A stretch of 64,000 nucleotides of DNA, taken from contig NZ_CP017448.1 of the NCBI RefSeq assembly GCF_001753165.1, positions 329,183-393,182 of the forward strand. Direction: 5' to 3'. The stretch's first letter is position 1. Each line of letters begins with the position of its first letter. Under the pieces are notes generated by a model that saw only the letters and a program-made list of their open reading frames with translations, was not told where the DNA came from and ran no database searches. The position numbers and the translations under genes are program-made. Positions 21,250 through 30,130 of the stretch are shown piece by piece. Source of the DNA: Acidihalobacter aeolianus. Lineage in GTDB: Bacteria; Pseudomonadota; Gammaproteobacteria; DSM-5130; Acidihalobacteraceae.

Positions 21250-22101
21250 GTGGGCATGCTCGAATCGGTATTCAAAAGCGAGGCCGACCGACAGGGTTTC
21301 TGGTACAGCGCGGGCATCGGTGTGTTCGTCGGCCTATTAATCGGGGCAGCTTTAACCAGCATTGTCGGCATCCTTCGTGTCCACAAGGCCTATGAGGCCG
21401 CGTCGGCCTCCCGTCAACCGGCGAACAGTACGCCGATCGCGCTTCATCGAGGTCCGCTGGCGCCCATCGTGCAGGGGTTCGTCGACCAGAACGGCAGGCC
21501 GGTGAGCACCCATGATCTGCTCGGCAAGGTACGTATCGTGACCTTTCTGTCGCCGCTGGGGGACCGTTACAGCCCGCTGTTGGTGTCCAACCTGATGAAT
21601 CTGTATCAGGAGCTCAAGGATGACGGCATGCTGGGCAAGCAGGTGACCTTCGTCTCCTACAACGTCGACCCGGCGCATACCGGACCGGCGCAGATGGCCG
21701 ACTTCTTCCAGCAGATTGCCGGCATCGACCCGCACACCGCGGATTGGCATTTCCTCACCGCTCAGCCGTCGGCGGTGCGCAAGTTGGTGACAGAGGGCTA
21801 TGGCGTGCATTACCGTCAGATCAGCGCGGCCGAGTACGCCAAGCTGTCCGCCAGGCAGCGGGCGGACGGCGAGTATCTTTACGCCAAGGCGGTCAATCCT
21901 CTGGCTGCGCAGTACAAGCCGGATTACCACATCATCGGCCACGATGAGTTGGTCGTCGTGGGTCCGCGCGATCATGTCTGGGCGCGGATTCCAGACGCCA
22001 GCACCGTGTCCAACGGCGAGCTGATGCGCTTCATCGCTACATTGCTCAAGCTGCCCGGGATGCCAGGGGCGGACCAGCCACAACCAGCCGGCGCGCTCTA
22101 G
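21250..22101 (+). CDS. SCO-like protein lacking the CxxxC motif
   Basis: 283 residues, GTG start two bases after the previous stop (an ATG two codons later is an alternative). Same architecture as its neighbour: one N-terminal membrane helix (SAGIGVFVGLLIGAALTSIV) and a thioredoxin-like domain, with shared blocks such as GFVDQNGRPVS against GFVNQNGQKIS. Where the neighbour has PLCTSMCP, this protein has PLGDRYSP: both cysteines are gone, while the later His (IIGHDELVVVG) remains. It is probably a non-catalytic partner or a protein with another ligand, produced by duplication. Confidence 0.75.
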   Translation: MGMLESVFKSEADRQGFWYSAGIGVFVGLLIGAALTSIVGILRVHKAYEAASASRQPANSTPIALHRGPLAPIVQGFVDQNGRPVSTHDLLGKVRIVTFLSPLGDRYSPLLVSNLMNLYQELKDDGMLGKQVTFVSYNVDPAHTGPAQMADFFQQIAGIDPHTADWHFLTAQPSAVRKLVTEGYGVHYRQISAAEYAKLSARQRADGEYLYAKAVNPLAAQYKPDYHIIGHDELVVVGPRDHVWARIPDASTVSNGELMRFIATLLKLPGMPGADQPQPAGAL

Positions 22102-22125
22102 CCGCACAAGGAGACGGGACGCCGG

Positions 22126-24471
22126 TCAGACTACTGTACGGCTGGCGTTCCGAGTGTTACACAGAGCAAGAAAGGTGGCTTCATCAGCTGGTTTGCTGTA
22201 GCGATACCCCTGGTGGACATGGCAGCCGAGTTCGTCGAGTAGACCGGCTTGCTCAGGTGTTTCCACACCCTCGGCAACCACCTTCAAGTCGAGGTGCTGG
22301 GCCACCGACATGATGGTCAGCACGATCGCCGAATGATCGCCTTCCTTGTTCAGGTCGCTGACGAAGGACTGGTCAATCTTGAGTGTCGAGATCGGCAATT
22401 GTTGCAGGTAGCGCAACGAGGAATAGCCGGTACCGAAATCGTCCAGGGCGAAGCGCAAGCCGTATTCCGCGAGCTGTTGCATCTTGCAACGTGCTTCAGT
22501 GATGTCGTCCAGCAGCACCCCTTCAGTTATTTCCAGTTCGAGTTTGTCGCCGGGCAAGTCATATTCCTCCAGGTATGTATGCACTCTCTCGACGAAATCC
22601 GGTTGGAAGAATTGGCGGGGACTGACGTTAACTGACAGGGATAAGTCGCACACACCTCCCGGCGCTGAACGCCAGCGGGCAAGCGCGGCACAGGCGCTGT
22701 GCAACACCCAGTCGCCAATGGGCAGAATGAGGCCACTTTCCTCGGCGATGGGGATGAATTCGCCGGGCGAAACCATCCCATGCTCCGGTCGGTGCCAGCG
22801 CAGCAGCGCCTCGACGCCGACGATCGGGCCATCTGAATCCACCTGGGCTTGGTAGTACAGTTCGAATTCATTGCCCTCGAGTGCTTTGCGCAGCGCGTTT
22901 TCAGTGCTGAGACGAGCGCGAACCGCATTGAGCATGTCCGGACGATAGAAGGCGATGCCGTTGCGCCCATGCTCCTTGACCCGGTACAGGGCGGTATCGG
23001 CGTAGGTCAGCACTGTGTCCGCGTCCTCGTCCTCGAAGGGGTACAGGACGATCCCCAGACTGGCGGTCAGATGCAGCGGCTTACCATGGTGGCGGTATGG
23101 TTGCGCCAGAATCTCACGCAATTTTTCTGCAGCGTTGCGCGCTTGTTCGGCGGCTTGTGGCAAACGGGGATCCAGATCGGTAAGGATGACCACGAACTCA
23201 TCTCCGCCGAAGCGAGCAGTAAAGTCTCCACCACGTATATTGTCACTAAGACGCCGGGCAACGGTTTCGAGCAACTGGTCGCCGACCCGATGTCCTAGGG
23301 CGTCGTTGACGTGCTTGAAGTGATCAAGATCGATGAAGATGACCGCGCCATACTCGCCGTTGCGTAGGCAACGGGCGATGTCGTGGTCAAGTTGCTCGCC
23401 CAGCAAGCGACGGTTTGGGAGGCCGGTGAGTGCATCGTGGTGGGTTTGGAAATCGAGCCGGGCCTGCACGAACTTGTAAGCAGAGAGATCCTGAAAATGG
23501 CCGACGAAGTGGCTTGGTTCGCCCGTTTCATCGCGCACTTCGGCTGCCGTGGCGCTCACCGGCAATGCGTCGCCGTTGTGCGTGCGTAGATAACACTCTC
23601 CGGACCAAAAGCCATTGCGTGCGAGAGCGCGCACTATATGTTGGTACTGCTGGTCGCTGGATTTGTCCAAAGGCAGAAGCGTGCGTAGCGATTGCCCAAC
23701 AAGCGATTTTTCGGGATACCCGGAAAGGCGCGAGCCGGCTTCATTGATGCGAAGGATGAGGCCGCGCCGATCGGTGATCAGAATGCCTTCCTGGCTGCGG
23801 AATGCGGTGGCCGCGAGGCGCAGATCGGTGACTGCCTGAAGCTGGGCCTGACGTGCGCGTAGCAGTTCCAGAAGGTTGTTGCGCGCGCGTAAAGCAGAGA
23901 TCGAGATCAGGATCAGGAACAAGGTCGCCATCAGGCTCATGGGTAGGCTGATGGCCGTACCTTCCACCACTAACTTGCCAATCAGCGGGATCAGTGAGGG
24001 AATCAGATAGGCGAGGGCTACACTCCACATGGCCGAAAGCGTGGTCACGGCTCCGGCCCCCATGCCTGCCAGCACGAAGATGAGAAACATCTGGTGCATC
24101 GGGTGGTTGTTGTGGGGATAGAGCAGGAAGGCTGCTGCGCCCCACAGAACACCGGAGAGCAGCACTTCGACAAAGAAGCGTGTACTCCAGTGTGCATGCT
24201 CGGTCGCGTGAGGCGGATTGCGGGTGTACTGGAAATAGCCGGCGAAGCGCCAGGCGCTCAACAGGGCGATGGCACTGAGCCAGGCGCCGATGACCTCGAT
24301 GGAGATCAGCGGACTCAGTACCCAGGCAAGCACTGCGGCATTGACCAGGGAAGCCAGCAGGGCAATCGGTAGGGCCTTGTACATGATCAGGAGCTGATCG
24401 GTGCGGATCTGCGCGTCGAGATGTTCGTCGGGCGCAACCATCCGCAAAGGATCCAATACCTTAGTAGACAA
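22126..24471 (-). CDS. Membrane-bound PAS-GGDEF-EAL c-di-GMP protein
   Basis: 781 residues. About residues 30-195 contain six to seven membrane helices, followed by a PAS domain (TAFRSQEGILITDRRGLI, about 215-335), a GGDEF domain (DALTGLPNRRLL; intact GGDEF in RFGGDEFVVIL) and an EAL domain (VEALLRWHRP, LDDFGTGYSSLRYL, TLKIDQSFV, VVAEGVET). Both catalytic signatures look intact, so it could synthesise and degrade c-di-GMP, with the membrane/PAS part deciding the balance. It is transcribed alone, convergent with the SCO pair. Confidence 0.9.
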   Translation of the reverse strand: MSTKVLDPLRMVAPDEHLDAQIRTDQLLIMYKALPIALLASLVNAAVLAWVLSPLISIEVIGAWLSAIALLSAWRFAGYFQYTRNPPHATEHAHWSTRFFVEVLLSGVLWGAAAFLLYPHNNHPMHQMFLIFVLAGMGAGAVTTLSAMWSVALAYLIPSLIPLIGKLVVEGTAISLPMSLMATLFLILISISALRARNNLLELLRARQAQLQAVTDLRLAATAFRSQEGILITDRRGLILRINEAGSRLSGYPEKSLVGQSLRTLLPLDKSSDQQYQHIVRALARNGFWSGECYLRTHNGDALPVSATAAEVRDETGEPSHFVGHFQDLSAYKFVQARLDFQTHHDALTGLPNRRLLGEQLDHDIARCLRNGEYGAVIFIDLDHFKHVNDALGHRVGDQLLETVARRLSDNIRGGDFTARFGGDEFVVILTDLDPRLPQAAEQARNAAEKLREILAQPYRHHGKPLHLTASLGIVLYPFEDEDADTVLTYADTALYRVKEHGRNGIAFYRPDMLNAVRARLSTENALRKALEGNEFELYYQAQVDSDGPIVGVEALLRWHRPEHGMVSPGEFIPIAEESGLILPIGDWVLHSACAALARWRSAPGGVCDLSLSVNVSPRQFFQPDFVERVHTYLEEYDLPGDKLELEITEGVLLDDITEARCKMQQLAEYGLRFALDDFGTGYSSLRYLQQLPISTLKIDQSFVSDLNKEGDHSAIVLTIMSVAQHLDLKVVAEGVETPEQAGLLDELGCHVHQGYRYSKPADEATFLALCNTRNASRTVV

Positions 24472-24559
24472 CGCCTTACTCCCAATTATGGATGATGTTT
24501 ATCACGGGTGTGCGGTAAGGTCCCGTCAGTATACCCAAAAGTGATTCTTCTCGGAGTAT

Positions 24560-25684
24560 CTAACGGATACGGTCGGGTTTGGCGATCAGTTCGAGGGTTT
24601 CCATTGCAGCTTCGACGGCACCTTCGAGATAACCGCCGTTGCGTGCGGCTGATTCGGTCCCAGCGAACAGCAGACGGCCGTCCCATTGGGACCGGCCGAT
24701 GTCGTTGAATCCATATTGAGGATGCCCGGAAGGTGGGATTTCATCCATGCGGGTAGCGGTCCGCAGAGAGGTGCTCCAGTCCTGGAGCATACATTCGATG
24801 GGGTCGCCGGCCTGCGTTCCGAAGAGTCGGGCGATCTGATCGATGCCGCGCTGGATCAGGGTGTCTCGACCCAGCGCACGGCGTGCTGCGGCCGGCAGGC
24901 CGTAAAATCCGAAGAGCGCATACGGCCCACCATCAGCCGGCGATGCGTCGTAGATCTCGGTGAGGGGGCCGCGGCGGCTGAACACTTCGCCGGAGAGTCC
25001 ATGGTTGCGCCAGAAGGGCTGCTCGTAAAGCGCGATCAGCTTGGCGTGAGCGGCCATCCAGGTGGGAATCGCAGCAAGGCGAGTGCGGATATCTCCGGCC
25101 AGCGGCGGGTCGAAGGCGATCTCGGTTACGGCCAGACGCGGCGGCAGTGCGAGCACCACGTGGCGAGCCTGCCAGGTTCTGGGGCCTTCCGGGGTGCGCA
25201 CGTCCAGTGCCACCCCTTTGGGGTGTGCCTCGATATGCGTGACGGTATGTTCCAGGTGCAGCGTCTTCGGGGGCAGTTCCGTTGCCAGCGCCTCGACCAG
25301 GGTGCTCGCACCCCCGGCGATGCGCCGCGATTCGCCATGCGGGGATTGACCATCGATGCGCAAGGGTGCCGGTTGTCCATCATCCTCGTACAGACCTGCA
25401 CCTGCCGTCGCCTGGGCGAACAGCGGGATACCCAGTTCGGCGAGCAGGGCCGTGGCCAGTGGCTGGAAGCTCGGCCATACCCACGCTGGGCCGAGGTCGT
25501 AACGCGCCTGGGGATTGCTTCTGGCCGCGCGGCTCAGGATGCGCCCGCCCACCCGTCCGCGTGCCTCTAGCACGGCGAAATCGACGCCTGCGCGGGCCAG
25601 GCCGCGGGCTGTGCACAGACCACTGAGGCCGGCGCCGACCACGATGCAGTCGACGGGAGGGGGGATGGGGACGGGATGGGACAT
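24560..25684 (-). CDS. FAD-dependent amine oxidase-family protein
   Basis: 374 residues. The N-terminal Rossmann motif is DCIVVGAGLSGLCTARGLARAG, here split at the dinucleotide-binding GxGxxG; VLEARGRVGGRIL is the second flavin motif of the monoamine oxidase family. The C-terminal RLLFAGTESAARNGGYLEGA is the typical flavin-binding end. Length is at the short end for the family. The substrate is unknown; no polyamine gene is adjacent. The ATG at 25684 is chosen because it directly precedes the Rossmann segment. Confidence 0.82.
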   Translation of the reverse strand: MSHPVPIPPPVDCIVVGAGLSGLCTARGLARAGVDFAVLEARGRVGGRILSRAARSNPQARYDLGPAWVWPSFQPLATALLAELGIPLFAQATAGAGLYEDDGQPAPLRIDGQSPHGESRRIAGGASTLVEALATELPPKTLHLEHTVTHIEAHPKGVALDVRTPEGPRTWQARHVVLALPPRLAVTEIAFDPPLAGDIRTRLAAIPTWMAAHAKLIALYEQPFWRNHGLSGEVFSRRGPLTEIYDASPADGGPYALFGFYGLPAAARRALGRDTLIQRGIDQIARLFGTQAGDPIECMLQDWSTSLRTATRMDEIPPSGHPQYGFNDIGRSQWDGRLLFAGTESAARNGGYLEGAVEAAMETLELIAKPDRIR

Positions 25685-25943
25685 GGATAGAACTTTACGG
25701 CATACCGAAGCGTCGGAAAACGGTAGCATGCGCCGTTTTTTTCTGTCTCGCGGCAGTCGATGGAGAGCCCCAGCGGGTCGGAGACAGCTGCGCACGGTCC
25801 ACCCACTCCAGGAGAACGCAGATGCATCGTTCAGCCTTTCAGGGTTCGATATCATCGGCCTCCGGCCTTGTTTCCGGCAGCCGCTACCGTCACGACGACC
25901 GCTTCATTACGGTACGGTACCTATGAGCGCGACGGAGGAGGCG

Positions 25944-26975
25944 ATGAATCGGCGGATCGTGCTGGCCCGCCGACCTGAGGGCGAACCGGGAGTGGAGGAC
26001 TTCCGTCTGGAAGCGGGTCCGGTACCAGAACCCGGTCCCGGCGAGATGCTGTGCCGCACCCTGTATCTGTCGGTCGACCCCTACATGCGCGGACGCATGA
26101 ATGCCGGCCCTTCCTACGCGCCGTCGGTCGGGCTGGGCGATGTCATGGTCGGCGGCAGCGTGAGCCGCGTACTAGCCTCGCGTCTCGAAGGCTATGTGCC
26201 CGGCGATCTCGTGGCCGGTTTCAACGGTTGGCAGGATTATGCACTGTCCGACGGTACGCGCATCCGCCGCGTCGATCCTGAGCTGGCGCCGCCGCCGGCC
26301 TTTCTCGGTGCGCTGGGCATGACCGGACTCACCGCCTACGTGGGGCTGTTCGACATCGCGGACCCGCAGCCTGGCGAAACGGTGGCGGTGGCCGCGGCGG
26401 CCGGCGCGGTGGGATCGATGGTGGTGCAGCTGGCCACGCTGCGCGGCTGCCGGGTGGTGGCCATTGCCGGTTCGCCGGCCAAGTGCGGCTACCTGCGCGA
26501 GGTGCTCGGCGCGGACGTCGCCCTCGACTATCACGACCCGAACTTCCCCGAGACCCTGGAGGCGGCCTGCCCGCAGGGCATTGACGTGTATTTCGAGAAC
26601 GTCGGCGGGGCCGTGTTCGAGGCGGTGCTGCCGCTGCTCAACATCGGCGCCCGCGTGCCTGTGTGCGGACAGATCGCGCACTACAACGATTCAGGCAATC
26701 CGCTCCCCGGTCCGGACAGCCTGCCGCGGCTGATGATGTGGGTGCTCGGCAGGCGGCTGCGCATGCAGGGCTTCATCGTCGGCGACCACCTCGACCGCCT
26801 GCCCGACTTCGTGCGCGAGATGGGGGGCTGGCTGCGCGAGGGCCGCATCCGCCACTACGAGGATATCGTCGACGGGCTGGAAAACGCGCCGGCGGCCTTT
26901 ATCGACATGCTCCGCGGCGGTAATCTCGGCAAACGCCTGATCCGGGTCGTGCCCGAGGATGCCGCCGGGGCATGA
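25944..26975 (+). CDS. NADP-dependent oxidoreductase, MDR family (curcumin reductase/leukotriene B4 dehydrogenase type)
   Basis: 343 residues. Begins MNRRIVLARRPEGEPG, the normal start of zinc-free MDR reductases. YLSVDPYMRGRMN and GLTAYVGLFDIADPQPGETV follow, and the cofactor loop is AAAAGAVGSMVVQLA. IDVYFENVGGAVFEAVLPLL is characteristic. It has no zinc cysteines. I prefer ATG 25944 (ggagg five bases upstream) over 25923. It probably reduces enones or aldehydes with NADPH. It precedes the lut operon, which could be co-transcribed. Confidence 0.85.
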   Translation: MNRRIVLARRPEGEPGVEDFRLEAGPVPEPGPGEMLCRTLYLSVDPYMRGRMNAGPSYAPSVGLGDVMVGGSVSRVLASRLEGYVPGDLVAGFNGWQDYALSDGTRIRRVDPELAPPPAFLGALGMTGLTAYVGLFDIADPQPGETVAVAAAAGAVGSMVVQLATLRGCRVVAIAGSPAKCGYLREVLGADVALDYHDPNFPETLEAACPQGIDVYFENVGGAVFEAVLPLLNIGARVPVCGQIAHYNDSGNPLPGPDSLPRLMMWVLGRRLRMQGFIVGDHLDRLPDFVREMGGWLREGRIRHYEDIVDGLENAPAAFIDMLRGGNLGKRLIRVVPEDAAGA

Positions 26976-27063
26976 TCCCGCGCTCCGGCGGCTGCATGCC
27001 GGAAGCATCGACAACCATAATGCATCGGAGTATCGCCATGCCCCAGCCACCGAGCGCCGGTCC

Positions 27064-27786
27064 GTGCGCGTAGCCCTGTTCCCCTCCTGTCTGGCGGAAG
27101 GCTTCTATCCGCGCGCGGTCGAGGATGCCCACTGGCTGCTCGTGGCCGCCGGCGCCGAAGTGACGGTGCCCGAAGGCGCCACCTGCTGCGGCCAGCCTGC
27201 CTACAGTACCGGCCATCATGCGGATGCCCGCGCCATGCTCGAACGGACCCTGGACGCCCTGGTCGGCGCCGATTACGTGGTGCTGCCCTCGGGCAGCTGC
27301 GCCGCCATGCTGCGCTGCTTCGCGCCTGCGCTGGCGGCAGATACCGCCGTCGCGGTAGCCGCGCAGATGGTGGGCGAGCGCAGCTACGAACTGGCCCAGT
27401 TCCTCGACGAAATCGCCGGCTGGCGCCCCGCTGCACACGGCCTCGCCGGTCGCCTGATCGCCGTGCACCACGGCTGCCACGCCCTGCGCGAACTGCATGC
27501 GGCGGAGTCCGCGGAACGGCTGTTGCGCGCCGCTGGCGCGGAGCTGCTGCCCTGGATCGCACAGCGCGAGTGCTGCGGTTTCGGCGGAGCCTTCGCAGTG
27601 AAACTGCCGGAGGTGTCCGCGGCGATGGCTGACCGCAAGCTCGACACCCTGCCCGAGGCGGAGTGGCTGGTGAGTGCCGATCCCGGCTGCCTGATGCAGC
27701 TTTCCGGCCGCGCCGGGGCGCGCGGCATCGATCTGCCGGTGCGCCATCTGGCCGGCGTGCTGCGGGAGGCTGCGCGTGCCGACTGA
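27064..27786 (+). CDS. lutA: Lactate utilization protein A
   Basis: 240 residues from a GTG start; the frame is open upstream to 26959 but family members begin at this point (VRVALFPSCLAEGFYP). It carries the two CCG (heterodisulfide-reductase-type) motifs: TCCGQPAYSTGH and ECCGFGGAFAVK, plus HHGCHALREL. LutA is an iron-sulfur subunit of the LutABC complex that oxidises L-lactate to pyruvate. It overlaps lutB by 11 bases. No start codon other than GTG/upstream ATG is available, so the N-terminus is tentative. Confidence 0.85.
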   Translation: MRVALFPSCLAEGFYPRAVEDAHWLLVAAGAEVTVPEGATCCGQPAYSTGHHADARAMLERTLDALVGADYVVLPSGSCAAMLRCFAPALAADTAVAVAAQMVGERSYELAQFLDEIAGWRPAAHGLAGRLIAVHHGCHALRELHAAESAERLLRAAGAELLPWIAQRECCGFGGAFAVKLPEVSAAMADRKLDTLPEAEWLVSADPGCLMQLSGRAGARGIDLPVRHLAGVLREAARAD

Positions 27787-29149
27787 GACGCCCATCGACT
27801 ATCGCGCACACGCTCGCGGCCTGTTGCGCGACACGCCCGGCGTGCGCGACGCCGTCACCCGCGCCACCAGCCACCTGGACGGTAACCGCGAGCTGGCCTA
27901 TGCCGAGATCGACGAGCGCGCGCTGCGCGACTGGGCGGCCGGTCTGCGCCGCCACGCGCTCGCCAACCTGGATCGCTATCTGCTCCAGGCCGAGGAGCGC
28001 CTGACGGCCAATGGCGTCGAGGTGCACTGGGCGGATGACGCCAGCGAGGCGCTCGCGGTCCTCGCAACGCTGGTGCAGCGTTACGCGGTGCGGCGCGTGG
28101 TCAAGGGCAAGAGCATGCTGACCGAGGAGATCGGCGCCAACGCGGCCCTCGAAGGGATGGGCGTCGAGGTGTTCGAGACCGATCTCGGCGAATACATCAT
28201 CCAGCTCGCGCACGAGCACCCGAGCCACATCATCGCCCCCGCGATCCATCGCTCAGTGGAAGACATCGCCGCGCAGTTCGAGAGCCAGCTCGGCACTCCG
28301 TCCGACGCCGATCCCGAGGCCCTCGCCGCGGCGGCGCGCGCACGCCTGCGCGAGGCCTTCCTGTCCGCCGAGATGGGCATTACCGGCGCCAATTTCGTCG
28401 CCGCCGACAGCGGTACCGTGGCCCTGGTCGAGAACGAGGGCAACATCCGGCTCAGCACCTCCGCGCCGCGCGTGCACGTGGCCTTCGTGGGTATCGAGAA
28501 GGTGGTGCCGCGTCTCGCCGATCTCGGCGGCTTGCTGCCGCTGATCAGTCGCGCGGCCACCGGCCAGCGGCTCGGCAACTACGTCAGCCTGATCTCGGGG
28601 CCACGCCGCGCGGACGAGGCGGACGGTCCCGAGGCGGTGCATGTGGTCTTCGTCGACAACGGCCGCAGCGCCCTGCTCGGCGACCCGGAGCAGGGCGAGG
28701 CGCTGGCCTGCATCCGCTGCGGCGCATGCCTCAATACCTGCCCCGTGTTCCGCCAGACCGGCGGTCATCCCTATCAGTGGGCCTACTCGGGGCCGATCGG
28801 AGCGGTGCTGGCGCCGGCCCTGCTCGGGCTGGAACGCGCCTGGATGCTGCCGCAGGCCTCGACCCTGTGCGGCGCCTGCGAGGACGTCTGCCCGGTACGC
28901 ATCCCGCTGCCGCGGATGCTGGTCACCTGGCGCCAGCGGGCGGCGGCTGCCGGGCTCGGCTTTGCCGGCGAGGCCCTCGCGGTCAAGTCGTGGCGCTGGG
29001 TGGCCTCGCATCCGGGGCTGTTCCACCGCAGCGTGCGCGCCATGAGCGGGCCGCTGGGGCATGCCTTCGGCGGTGTGCCGGTGCTGCGCGAATGGACCCG
29101 CTTTCGCGTTCTGCCGCAGGCAGACGACGCCGGCGAGGACACGCCATGA
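27776..29149 (+). CDS. lutB: Lactate utilization protein B
   Basis: 457 residues, GTG start inside the end of lutA. The N-terminal LUD domain includes KSMLTEEIGANAALEG and GITGANFVAADSGTVALVEN. Two ferredoxin-type [4Fe-4S] motifs follow: CIRCGACLNTCPVFRQTGG and CGACEDVCPVRIPLPRML. It is the electron-transfer subunit of LutABC. It overlaps lutC by four bases (ATGA). Confidence 0.92.
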   Translation: MPTETPIDYRAHARGLLRDTPGVRDAVTRATSHLDGNRELAYAEIDERALRDWAAGLRRHALANLDRYLLQAEERLTANGVEVHWADDASEALAVLATLVQRYAVRRVVKGKSMLTEEIGANAALEGMGVEVFETDLGEYIIQLAHEHPSHIIAPAIHRSVEDIAAQFESQLGTPSDADPEALAAAARARLREAFLSAEMGITGANFVAADSGTVALVENEGNIRLSTSAPRVHVAFVGIEKVVPRLADLGGLLPLISRAATGQRLGNYVSLISGPRRADEADGPEAVHVVFVDNGRSALLGDPEQGEALACIRCGACLNTCPVFRQTGGHPYQWAYSGPIGAVLAPALLGLERAWMLPQASTLCGACEDVCPVRIPLPRMLVTWRQRAAAAGLGFAGEALAVKSWRWVASHPGLFHRSVRAMSGPLGHAFGGVPVLREWTRFRVLPQADDAGEDTP

Positions 29150-29736
29150 AACCGGAGATGCTCGCCCGCATCCGCGCCGCCGCGGCACGCCGTGCCGACC
29201 CGGGTCTTGCCGCAGCACCGCCGCGCCCCGCTGTGACTGAGCCGCGCGCGCTGTTGCAACAGCGCTGCAACGGTAACGGCATCGAGTGGCAGGCGTTTGC
29301 GGACACGGCACAGGCGCGCACCTGGCTTGCCGGATTCGCCGCCGGCTTCGCCGACGCCTCGGTCAGCGCCTGGGTGCCCGACGATCTGGCGCCGGCGCTG
29401 CCCGCCGCCGCCCCCGAAAGCGCCGCGCTGGGCGTCAGCCGCGCGCGGCTTGCGGTGGCCGAGTCCGGCACCCTGGTTCTCGACGCCCGCGAGGGGCGAC
29501 GCACGCAACTGCTGCCGCCCGTGCACCTGATCTGGCTGGCGGAGAACGACATCGTGCCCGCGCTGCCGGATGCCCTGGCGCGGCTTGCCGACGACCTCCC
29601 GTCCGCCGTCGGTCTGCACTCGGGGCCGTCGCGCTCCGCGGACATCGGCGGCGTGCTGGTGCAGGGCGTACACGGCCCCGGACGCGTCGTGGTCGCATTG
29701 CTGCCTTCTATTTCGCCCATCCCCGCGCTCGGGTAA
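29146..29736 (+). CDS. lutC: Lactate utilization protein C
   Basis: 196 residues of LUD-domain family. LGVSRARLAVAESGTLVLDA, VHLIWLAENDIVPALPDAL and GPSRSADIGGVLVQGVHGPG are the family blocks. The last of these is the substrate/phosphate-like loop shared with LutB. It completes the lutABC operon, with the start overlapping the lutB stop. Confidence 0.9.
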   Translation: MKPEMLARIRAAAARRADPGLAAAPPRPAVTEPRALLQQRCNGNGIEWQAFADTAQARTWLAGFAAGFADASVSAWVPDDLAPALPAAAPESAALGVSRARLAVAESGTLVLDAREGRRTQLLPPVHLIWLAENDIVPALPDALARLADDLPSAVGLHSGPSRSADIGGVLVQGVHGPGRVVVALLPSISPIPALG

Positions 29737-29755
29737 GCTCCACACCCACCCTGAC

Positions 29756-29774
29756 CCGGGCGCAGCACGCCCGG
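29756..29774 (+). terminator. Weak hairpin after lutC
   Basis: A 7-bp stem ccgggcg/cgcccgg (29756-29762 with 29768-29774) with a five-base loop, followed by tcgttt. The T tract is short, so termination would be partial at best; the emrE-like gene begins 24 bases on. Confidence 0.35.
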
Positions 29775-29797
29775 TCGTTTGCAGCGAGCGCATAGCC

Positions 29798-30130
29798 ATG
29801 GCCTACATCTATCTCCTGGTCGCTATCCTGAGCGAGGTCGCGGCCACCACCGCGCTCAAGCGCGCAGACGGCTTCACCCACCCGCTACCCAGTGCGATCG
29901 TGGTGCTGGGCTACGGCACTGCCTTCTACTGCCTGAGTCTGGTGCTGCGCAGCCTGCCGGTCAGCATTACCTACGCCATCTGGTCCGGGCTCGGCATCGT
30001 GCTGGTCACCTTGGCGGGCGCAGTGTTCTACCGCCAGATGCCCGATTTGGCGGCCTGGATAGGCATGGGGCTGATCCTGGCCGGCGTGCTCGTTATCCAC
30101 CTCTTCTCGCGCAGCGCGGTGCTGTCGTGA
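29798..30130 (+). CDS. Small multidrug resistance transporter, EmrE type
   Basis: 110 residues and four membrane helices. The essential membrane glutamate is Glu13 in ILSEVAATTALK. ITYAIWSGLGIVL and IGMGLILAGVLVIHLFSRS match the quaternary-ammonium (EmrE/Qac) branch rather than the guanidinium (Gdx/SugE) branch, so despite the guanidine operon further on this one is not an obvious guanidinium exporter. It works as an antiparallel dimer in the inner membrane. The next gene starts on the same bases as its stop (GTGA). Confidence 0.88.
   Translation: MAYIYLLVAILSEVAATTALKRADGFTHPLPSAIVVLGYGTAFYCLSLVLRSLPVSITYAIWSGLGIVLVTLAGAVFYRQMPDLAAWIGMGLILAGVLVIHLFSRSAVLS

Noticed and set aside
29798-30130. 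Guanidinium exporter (Gdx) for the SMR protein, linking it to the guanidine operon
   Set aside because: Its helices match the EmrE/Qac branch (YAIWSGLGIVL and the LSRS-type end) and no guanidine riboswitch precedes it.
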